Source: Megasphaera elsdenii
GTDB taxonomy: Bacteria > Bacillota > Negativicutes > Veillonellales > Megasphaeraceae
Reading direction: 5' to 3'
Assembly (NCBI RefSeq): GCF_020539865.1
Contig: NZ_JAJBQV010000047.1
Span: 1-11,576 of the forward strand
Length of the DNA: 11,576 bases
A model generated the notes under the pieces. That model searched no databases. It was not told where the DNA came from and saw only the letters and a program-made list of their open reading frames with translations. Positions 6,535 through 11,576 of this stretch are shown here, piece by piece. Position 1 is the stretch's first letter, and every line of letters begins with the position of its first letter. The translations under genes and the position numbers were made by a program.

Positions 6535-7741
6535 TGAAAGTGTACAAATTGCCGTCACAGCTCTATTATCCAATAAACTACGCTCTATCCTGACTATGTT
6601 GGGCATCATCATCGGCGTCGGCGCCGTCATCGCCATGATTTCCATCGGCATGGGCGTCAAACAAAACGTCACCAACTCCATTGCCAGCCTGGGCAGCAAC
6701 ATGCTCATCGTCACGCCCGGCTCGACCAATCAGGGTGGCGTCCGTTCGGCAGCCGGTTCGAACCAAAAACTCAAATACGACGATGCGACGGCCATTAAGA
6801 ACAAGATAAAGGACATCGACTATGTATCGCCGACGGTCAACAGTTCCTATCAGATCGTCAACGGCAACCAAAACTGGAATACATCAGTCTACGGCGTCAC
6901 GCCGGAATACCTGCACATCCGTTCCCTTGTCGTCCAGTCAGGTTCCTTCATCACCCAGAGCGATCTCAACTCTCGCAACCGCGTTGCCGTCATCGGACCG
7001 ACCGTCGCGTCCAACCTCTTCGACGAAGCCAATCCAGTCGGCAAAAATATCCGCATCAACAATCAACCGTACAAGATTATCGGCGTCCTGGAAAGCAAGG
7101 GCCAGTCTTCCATGGGCCAGGACCAGGATGATATTGTCATCGTCCCTTTGACGACGGCCCAGGAACGCCTCATGGGCATCACTTACGTACGCTCCATAAA
7201 TATCCAGGTTTCCAGTGCCGATAAAATCGAACAGGTCCAGTCCGAAGTCGAAACGCTACTGCGCCAGCGTCATCACATCATGAACGGCAAAGAAGACGAC
7301 TTCAATGTCCGCAACTTGACAAGCCTCATGGAAACCATGACCAACACGACGACCATGCTGACTCTCTTCCTGGGCAGCATCGCCGCTATCTCACTCATCG
7401 TCGGCGGCATCGGCATCATGAACATTATGATGGTATCCGTCACCGAACGGACGCGGGAAATCGGCATTCGTAAGGCCTTAGGCGCAACTTTTCAGAACAT
7501 TATGATGCAGTTTCTCATCGAATCTGTCGTCATCGGCGTCATCGGCGGCCTCCTGGGCATCGCCTGCGGCGTCGGCATCGCCCTGGCTATCGCCAAGTCG
7601 GGCCTCTTCCAAACAGTCATCACAGCGGCACCGATTATTATTTCCTTCAGCTTTTCCGTCGGCATCGGCCTCTTCTTCGGCATCTACCCAGCCAGAAAAG
7701 CAGCCAAGCTAGACCCCATCGAAGCCCTGCGGTATGAATGA
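6524..7741 (+). CDS. MacB-like ABC transporter permease
   Basis: A 405-residue inner-membrane permease with MacB topology: one N-terminal membrane helix (about 19-43), a large extracytoplasmic domain (about 45-275), then three helices (about 277-305, 330-357, 370-390). The [16 protein letters not shown] motif (306-321) after the second helix is the coupling region of FtsX/MacB permeases, and the end DPIEALRYE is typical. The start was placed at the ATG at 6524. It follows a GGAAGGGGGG ribosome site and begins with the family-like [19 protein letters not shown]. The 63 codons upstream in this frame only shadow the ATPase gene. It ends the operon, with a strong terminator 16 bases later. No TolC-like channel gene follows, so the outer-membrane partner must be encoded elsewhere. 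Confidence 0.92.
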   Translation: MLFSESVQIAVTALLSNKLRSILTMLGIIIGVGAVIAMISIGMGVKQNVTNSIASLGSNMLIVTPGSTNQGGVRSAAGSNQKLKYDDATAIKNKIKDIDYVSPTVNSSYQIVNGNQNWNTSVYGVTPEYLHIRSLVVQSGSFITQSDLNSRNRVAVIGPTVASNLFDEANPVGKNIRINNQPYKIIGVLESKGQSSMGQDQDDIVIVPLTTAQERLMGITYVRSINIQVSSADKIEQVQSEVETLLRQRHHIMNGKEDDFNVRNLTSLMETMTNTTTMLTLFLGSIAAISLIVGGIGIMNIMMVSVTERTREIGIRKALGATFQNIMMQFLIESVVIGVIGGLLGIACGVGIALAIAKSGLFQTVITAAPIIISFSFSVGIGLFFGIYPARKAAKLDPIEALRYE

Positions 7742-7756
7742 ACGACCTACGCTCAA

Positions 7757-7797
7757 CAGCAAAAGAGGCTGTCTGAATGCGACAGCCTCTTTTGCTG
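7757..7797. terminator. Terminator of the efflux operon, GCTGTC family
   Basis: A perfect 17-bp stem (7757-7773 with 7781-7797, arm CAGCAAAAGAGGCTGTC) has a 7-base loop. The TTTT lies within the descending arm. Being symmetric, it can also stop transcripts of the convergent flavodoxin gene. Its last base is the first base of the GTAGGGG element that follows. Confidence 0.85.
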
Positions 7798-7948
7798 TAG
7801 GGGCTCGCACGCGGCGAGCCCGTTCACGCAAATAGATGATAACGGGATCCCCACATATGCCGGCGGGCGCCCCACGTGGCCGCCCCTACGATGCGGTTCC
7901 GGGATTCCCACGAATCAAGAACTACGAGCCACGAACCACGAACTACTA
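7797..7948. repeat. Intergenic repeat island 3
   Basis: It lies between two convergent genes. An element of 93 bp (7797-7889) has ends GTAGGGGC and GCCCCTAC and two internal hairpins (GGCTCGC/GCGAGCC at the left, GGGCG/CGCCC at the right). It is followed by a 7-bp tandem repeat at 7911-7952 (CGAATCA, AGAACTA, CGAGCCA, CGAACCA, CGAACTA, CTAATCC). The flavodoxin stop codon (7946-7948) lies inside the last heptad. Confidence 0.75.
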
Positions 7949-8467
7949 ATCCCGCAGCCAGCGGCGGATATCGTCTTCGGCATCTTCGATGGTCGTGCCC
8001 AGGAGAGCTAGGCTCTTGCCGAGTTTGGCATCCGGGCAAAGAGCATGGATGTCTTCCAAGCTGTGGCCGACGCCGCTGCCTTCGTGGGTGCAGAAAGGAT
8101 AAATCGTCTTACCGGAAAAGTCATGGTTTTCCAGGAACGTCCACAAGGCCATGGGCATAGTGCCGCACCAGTTGGGATAGCCCAGAAAGATGACGTCGTA
8201 GTCATTGATGTTGTCAATATCCTTTTCCAGAGCCGGCCGGGCATTGTCGGCTTTTTCTTTCTTGGCAATCTTGACGACTTCCTGATAGTCATTAGGATAG
8301 ACCGAAGCCGTGCGGATATGGAAGAGGTCGCCACCTGTAAAGACGCGCAGCATCTGGGCTGCCCGTTCCGTATTACCGACGGGCAAGTCAACAATCTTAC
8401 CGCTGACATAATTCATGCCGGCGTGAGAAAAATATGCAATGAGGCATTTCTTACCTTGATAATCCAT
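7946..8467 (-). CDS. Flavodoxin family protein
   Basis: A 173-residue cytoplasmic flavodoxin-like protein that probably binds FMN and carries electrons. It opens with a beta strand and phosphate-binding region (CLIAYFSHAG, then VGNTERAA at 30-37). The GYPNWCGTMPMALWTF segment (96-111) supplies the flavin-stacking aromatics, and FCTHEGSG (125-132) forms the other flavin loop. A 13-residue insert between the strand-1 Ser and the GNT resembles the Flavodoxin_4 group found in anaerobes rather than classic electron-transfer flavodoxins. The ATG at 8467 was chosen because an in-frame TGA lies two codons upstream. GGGAGG lies about 12 bases away, rather far. It is a single gene with its own promoter, convergent with the efflux operon. 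Its redox partner is not apparent. Confidence 0.88.
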   Translation of the reverse strand: MDYQGKKCLIAYFSHAGMNYVSGKIVDLPVGNTERAAQMLRVFTGGDLFHIRTASVYPNDYQEVVKIAKKEKADNARPALEKDIDNINDYDVIFLGYPNWCGTMPMALWTFLENHDFSGKTIYPFCTHEGSGVGHSLEDIHALCPDAKLGKSLALLGTTIEDAEDDIRRWLRD

Positions 8468-8522
8468 CAGTCAATCAAACCTCCCTGATATGTTTGACCT
8501 AAAAATCCCCGATACAGCTTTC

Positions 8523-8571
8523 ATTATACGGCAAAAAACGCCGCCATTCAATCACTATCATGAATGACGGC
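8523..8571 (-). promoter_or_regulatory. Promoter of the flavodoxin gene, inside an inverted repeat
   Basis: On the minus strand TTGAAT (8551-8546), a 17-bp spacer and TATAAT (8528-8523) make a good promoter. The -35 box lies within an 11-bp inverted repeat (8540-8550 with 8561-8571, one G-T wobble, 10-base loop). Read as RNA on the minus strand, the hairpin is followed by GTTTTTTG and would act as a terminator. Read as DNA, it could be an operator. Confidence 0.55.
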
Positions 8572-8621
8572 AATTTTATTTTGTCATGCCTGCCAGGCCT
8601 GCTGTATCTTTCCAAGGCCCT

Positions 8622-8627
8622 TATAAT
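8622..8627 (+). promoter_or_regulatory. Possible -10 box of dapL
   Basis: TATAAT lies 60 bases ahead of the dapL start codon. No convincing -35 lies 16-18 bases upstream (CTGCTG at the 17-bp spacing). This is the best candidate in the 8574-8686 gap, which otherwise holds only a short GCCTG/CAGGC palindrome (8588-8598). Confidence 0.35.
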
Positions 8628-8686
8628 GTAGTAAAATAGAGTTTGTCAATAGATTACAATGCTAAGCAATACAAGGAGGTCCCTTT

Positions 8687-9928
8687 ATGGCTCATGTAAA
8701 TGAAAACTACTTAAAACTCCCCGGCAACTATCTTTTTGCGACGATTGCAAAAAAAGTTGAAGCTTATTCCAAAGCACATCCGGAAGCGAATATCATCCGC
8801 CTCGGCATTGGCGACGTAACTCGTCCCCTGGCCCCGGCTATCATCGACGCTATGCACAAAGCCGTCGACGAAATGGGCAAAGCCGAAACCTTCCGTGGCT
8901 ATGGTCCGGAACAGGGCTATGACTTCCTCCGTCAGGCCATCATCAATGGCGACTACAAGACGCGTGGCATCGACCTCGATTTGGACGAAGTCTTCGTCGG
9001 CGATGGCGCCAAGACAGATGTCGCCTGCATTCAGGAAATCTTCGGCAATGACTTGAAATTTGCCGTAGCCGATCCGGTCTACCCGGTCTACCTCGATTCC
9101 AACGTCATGTTCGGCCATACAGGCGAATGGAATGCTGAAAAAGGCATCTACGACAGCGTCGTCTACCTCCCGTGCACTCCGGAAAACGGCTTCAAAGCCG
9201 AACCGCCGAAAGAAAAAGTCGACATCGTCTACCTCTGCAACCCGTCCAACCCGACAGGTACAGCGATGAGCAAGGAAGAATTGACCAATTGGGTCAAAGC
9301 CGCCAAAGAAAACAACTTCATCATCATCTATGATTCGGCTTATGAAACGTACATCACCGAACCGGACGTCCCCCACAGCATCTTCGAAATCGAAGGCGCT
9401 AAAGAAGTAGCCATCGAACTCCGCTCCTACTCCAAATGCGCTGGCTTCACAGGTACGCGCTGCTCCTATGTCGTCGTCCCCCATGCCTGCGTCGCTTACA
9501 AGAAAGACGGCACGGCTGTCGAACTCAATCCCTTGTGGAACCGCCGCCAGTGCACCTTCTTCAACGGCACGCCGTACATCGTCCAGCGCGCTGCGGAAGC
9601 TTACTACAGCCCGGAAGGCCAAAAACAGTGCCTGGCTGACGTCGAATACTATATGGAAAACGCCCACATCATCCGCGACGGCCTGACCGAAGCCGGCTTC
9701 ACCGTCTATGGGGCTACCAACTCGCCATATGCTTGGGTCCAGACGCCGAACGGCATGAAGAGCTGGGATTTCTTCGACTTGCTCCTGGAAAAAGCCCACG
9801 TCGTCACAACACCGGGTTCCGGTTTTGGCCCCCACGGCGAAGGCTATCTCCGCCTGACGGCTTTCGGCACGAAAGAAAACACCATGGAAGCTGTCAAACG
9901 CATTGCTGATTTAAAATTATTCAAATAA
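8687..9928 (+). CDS. dapL: LL-diaminopimelate aminotransferase
   Basis: This PLP enzyme converts tetrahydrodipicolinate directly to LL-diaminopimelate with glutamate as amino donor. It shortens the lysine and peptidoglycan precursor pathway and acts in the cytoplasm as a dimer. The start VNENYLKLPGNYLF and the segment IRLGIGDVTRPLAP (37-50) are diagnostic of DapL. The fold-type I aminotransferase signature is complete: NPSNPTG (185-191), Asp216 in YDSAYE to hold the pyridine nitrogen, Lys250 in SYSKCAGFTGTR for the Schiff base and Arg258 after it. The length of 413 is as expected. The ATG follows AAGGAGG at 7 bases, a near-ideal ribosome site. The ychF gene starts 14 bases after its stop, so the two are probably on one transcript. 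Confidence 0.96.
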   Translation: MAHVNENYLKLPGNYLFATIAKKVEAYSKAHPEANIIRLGIGDVTRPLAPAIIDAMHKAVDEMGKAETFRGYGPEQGYDFLRQAIINGDYKTRGIDLDLDEVFVGDGAKTDVACIQEIFGNDLKFAVADPVYPVYLDSNVMFGHTGEWNAEKGIYDSVVYLPCTPENGFKAEPPKEKVDIVYLCNPSNPTGTAMSKEELTNWVKAAKENNFIIIYDSAYETYITEPDVPHSIFEIEGAKEVAIELRSYSKCAGFTGTRCSYVVVPHACVAYKKDGTAVELNPLWNRRQCTFFNGTPYIVQRAAEAYYSPEGQKQCLADVEYYMENAHIIRDGLTEAGFTVYGATNSPYAWVQTPNGMKSWDFFDLLLEKAHVVTTPGSGFGPHGEGYLRLTAFGTKENTMEAVKRIADLKLFK

Positions 9929-9942
9929 AGGTGGTTTAACCA

Positions 9943-11049
9943 TTGAGTACCAATCTGGAAGTAGGCATCGTCGGCCTGCCGAATGTCGGTAAGAGCACAC
10001 TGTTCAACGCGATTACCAAGGCCGGCGCAGAAGCGGCAAACTATCCCTTCTGCACGATTGAACCGAATGTCGGTGTCGTAGAAGTCCCGGATAAACGCAT
10101 CCAGGTCCTGACCGACATGTATAAACCGAAAAAAACAATTCCTGCTGTCATGCGCTTCGTCGATATCGCCGGCCTCGTCGCCGGTGCCTCCAAGGGCGAA
10201 GGCCTGGGCAACAAGTTCCTCAGCCACATCCGTGAAACGGATGCCATCGCCGAAGTCGTCCGCTGCTTCGAAGATTCCAACATCACCCACGTCGACGGCT
10301 CTATCGACCCGATCCGCGACATCGAAACGATTAACACAGAACTCTGCCTGGCCGACTTGGAATCAGCCCAGAAACGAGCTGACCGCATCGCCAAAGTCGC
10401 CCAGTGCGGCGACAAGGAAGCCAAAGTCGAATACGCTGTCCTGAAAAAAGTCCTGGCCTGCCTGGAAAACGGCGACCCGGCCCGCAAAGCCGGCCTGACA
10501 AAAGATGAACTGCCTCAGGTCAAAGAACTCAACCTCCTGACCTTGAAGCCGATCATCTACATCGCTAACGTCGCTGAAGACGAAGCGGGCAATCCCGACG
10601 CCAACCCTAACGTCAAACGCGTCGAAGAATACGCCGCTAAGGAAGGCGCCCAAGTCGTCGCTGTCTCGGCTAAAATTGAAGCGGAAATCGCTGAACTGCC
10701 AGACGACGAAGCCGCTGTCTTCCTGGAAGAACTGGGCCTGCCCGAATCGGGCCTGGATAAACTGATCAAAGCCAGCTATTCCCTCTTAGGCCTGATCAAC
10801 TTTTTCACCGCCGGTGCTGACGAAGTCCGCGCATGGACCATCGTCAACGGTACGAAAGCCCAGAAAGCTGCCGGCAAGATCCACACCGACATCGAACGCG
10901 GCTTCATCCGTGCCGAAATCGTATCCTATGACGACCTCATCGCCTGCGGCAGCGAACAGGCTGCCAAAGAAAAAGGCCTGGTCCGTCTGGAAGGGAAAGA
11001 CTATATCATGCAAGACGGAGATGTCACATATTTCCGCTTCAATGTATAG
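9943..11049 (+). CDS. ychF: Redox-regulated ATPase YchF (Obg-family)
   Basis: A 368-residue ribosome-associated P-loop ATPase of the YchF/OLA1 family, linked in other bacteria to stress responses. It has G1 GLPNVGKST (11-19), G3 in MRFVDIAGLV (70-79) with the following GASKGEGLGN, and NVAE (209-212) in place of NKxD; this NxxE form gives ATP rather than GTP preference. A helical insert lies at about 125-200. The C-terminal TGS domain spans about 283-368 and ends DGDVTYFRFNV, as in the family. The start is an unusual TTG at 9943, with AAAGGTGG 8 bases upstream. It gives the standard short N-terminus before the P-loop, and no ATG is available nearby. It follows dapL closely and ends in its own terminator. 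Confidence 0.96.
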   Translation: MSTNLEVGIVGLPNVGKSTLFNAITKAGAEAANYPFCTIEPNVGVVEVPDKRIQVLTDMYKPKKTIPAVMRFVDIAGLVAGASKGEGLGNKFLSHIRETDAIAEVVRCFEDSNITHVDGSIDPIRDIETINTELCLADLESAQKRADRIAKVAQCGDKEAKVEYAVLKKVLACLENGDPARKAGLTKDELPQVKELNLLTLKPIIYIANVAEDEAGNPDANPNVKRVEEYAAKEGAQVVAVSAKIEAEIAELPDDEAAVFLEELGLPESGLDKLIKASYSLLGLINFFTAGADEVRAWTIVNGTKAQKAAGKIHTDIERGFIRAEIVSYDDLIACGSEQAAKEKGLVRLEGKDYIMQDGDVTYFRFNV

Positions 11050-11050
11050 C

Positions 11051-11086
11051 AAAAAGGAGCTGTCCTTCAAAGGCAGCTCCTTTTTT
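11051..11086. terminator. Terminator of dapL-ychF, GCTGTC family
   Basis: A 14-bp stem with one G-U pair (11051-11064 with 11072-11085, arm AAAAAGGAGCTGTC) has a 7-base loop and ends in six T residues. It begins one base after the ychF stop codon. Confidence 0.85.
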
Positions 11087-11089
11087 CTT

Positions 11090-11197
11090 GTAGGGGCGCT
11101 CACGTAGGGCGCCCGTCCGCGCAAATCCGAGTCACAGGTATCTCACATAATTTGTAGGGGCTCGCCACGTGCGAGCCCCTACAAATTATGTAAACCT
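11090..11197. repeat. Intergenic repeat island 4
   Basis: A GTAGGGGC element begins at 11090, four bases after the terminator T-tract, and closes with GCCCCTAC at 11175-11182. A second GTAGGGGC (11154-11161) lies within it in direct orientation. The tail GTAAACCTCTACAGG (11190-11204) resembles the start of the module at 164-215 and runs into the stop codon of the convergent regulator gene (11198-11200). Confidence 0.7.
11145..11191. repeat. Perfect 21-bp inverted repeat
   Basis: Positions 11145-11165 pair without mismatch with 11171-11191 around a 5-base centre (CACGT). The arms contain GTAGGGGCTCGC and its complement, extended by AT-rich ACATAATTT. In RNA it would be a very stable hairpin at the 3' end of either convergent transcript. 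It has no U-tract, so it is not a standard intrinsic terminator. Confidence 0.8.
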
Positions 11198-11443
11198 CTA
11201 CAGGCTGGTATTGTCCTCCCGATGTTTGGGCCGAGGTTCCCGTTCATCGGTCAGTCCGGCAATGTAATCGAGTGAGGTGTGATACAGCCTTGCCAGCTGG
11301 ATCAACTTTTCTACGGGGATCTTCCGTTTCCCCAATTCATACATGCCGTATCCAACTTGTGAACACTTCAAGATTTTTGCCACATCGGCCTGAGAAAGTC
11401 TTGCTTCCAATCGAAGCGTCTTTAAGCGGCTGTAGTATTTCAT
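11198..11443 (-). CDS. XRE/Cro-type helix-turn-helix regulator
   Basis: A single-domain DNA-binding protein of 81 residues. The helix-turn-helix fold spans about 5-60: LKTLRLEARLSQADVAKILK holds the first helices, and CSQVGYGMYELGKRKIPVEKL the recognition helix and the following conserved E-x-G-K-R-x-P pattern. TSLDYIAGLTD (57-67) is the usual end of the domain. The tail is short and charged, with no second domain. The ATG at 11443 is chosen because AGGTGA lies just upstream; an ATG at 11461 has no ribosome site and sits almost on the predicted transcription start. Such small regulators often repress themselves or a neighbour. It stands alone here, and no toxin or phage gene is visible, but the window ends 115 bases upstream. 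Confidence 0.85.
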   Translation of the reverse strand: MKYYSRLKTLRLEARLSQADVAKILKCSQVGYGMYELGKRKIPVEKLIQLARLYHTSLDYIAGLTDEREPRPKHREDNTSL

Positions 11444-11470
11444 GTCATCACCTGTTTTCATAGATATGGA

Positions 11471-11491
11471 ATTATAATAAGTACATTATTA
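11471..11491 (-). promoter_or_regulatory. -10 box and possible operator of the XRE regulator
   Basis: On the minus strand TATAAT lies at 11476-11471 with no good -35 at 17 bp. Overlapping it, 11475-11491 is an inverted repeat (TAATAA, GTACA, TTATTA). This is a natural place for autoregulation, but the region is so AT-rich that the symmetry may be accidental. The remainder to 11576 is AT-rich and holds no gene that I can support. Confidence 0.35.
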
Positions 11492-11576
11492 ATTTCTTTT
11501 TATTCTATTATAGTAAATATACAGCAGTTTACAACTTTTTGAACAAATAAATATCGCGTAACCACACTTTGAAGTA

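Noticed and set aside
5962..6729. A 255-codon open frame on the minus strand
   Set aside because: Antisense to the ABC ATPase and permease genes and explained by their codon bias; no ribosome site or protein motif.
4680..7741. Antimicrobial-peptide or macrolide resistance cassette
   Set aside because: MacAB-like systems export many substrates, and nothing in these three genes or their neighbours shows what is exported.
8711..9835. A 374-codon open frame on the minus strand
   Set aside because: It lies entirely antisense to dapL. The strong C-ending codon bias of dapL removes stops in the opposite frame; the product is a low-complexity Phe/Asp/Val-rich chain with no recognisable motif.
11198..11461. 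Antitoxin of a toxin-antitoxin pair, or phage repressor
   Set aside because: The XRE domain alone would allow it, but there is no partner toxin, integrase or phage gene within the window.

Overview
The window looks like chromosomal sequence from a diderm Firmicute of the Negativicutes, most like Megasphaera. This is inference from the gene types, not a database match. The codons end strongly in C or G (GCC, GTC, ATC, GAC). There is a diaminopimelate-aminotransferase route to lysine and cell wall, a periplasmic adaptor of the kind used by cells with two membranes, and a fermentative acyl-CoA gene set. No phage, transposase, CRISPR, tRNA or rRNA is visible.

Layout. (1) 241-2467, minus strand: a three-gene operon of an enoyl-CoA hydratase/isomerase-family protein followed by the A and B subunits of a 3-oxoacid-type CoA-transferase, with an extended -10 promoter at about 2525-2533. 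(2) 2468-2957: a long non-coding repeat island with two terminators. (3) 2958-3161, minus: an unrecognised 67-residue protein. (4) 3294-4457, minus: a CytX-type NCS1 permease, probably for the thiamine pyrimidine precursor. (5) 4680-7741, plus: a MacAB-like efflux operon of adaptor, ABC ATPase and permease. (6) 7946-8467, minus: a flavodoxin. (7) 8687-11049, plus: dapL followed 14 bases later by ychF. (8) 11198-11443, minus: a small XRE-type regulator at the right edge.

The genes are mostly ordinary housekeeping or accessory metabolism, and I found no convincing new multi-gene system. The most unusual material lies between the genes. Four intergenic islands (57-240, 2614-2951, 7797-7948, 11090-11197) are built from the same parts: a stereotyped terminator hairpin with a GCTGTC stem, a degenerate 7-bp tandem repeat, an element bounded by GTAGGGG / CCCCTAC inverted ends, and in two cases a second palindromic module of about 52 bp. 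They fill the space almost exactly from stop codon to stop codon, and in one case they include the stop codon.

Within the genes, two points deserve attention. The acyl-CoA operon has altered signature residues in all three of its enzymes, so its substrate is uncertain. The CytX gene lacks the TPP riboswitch that often controls such genes.
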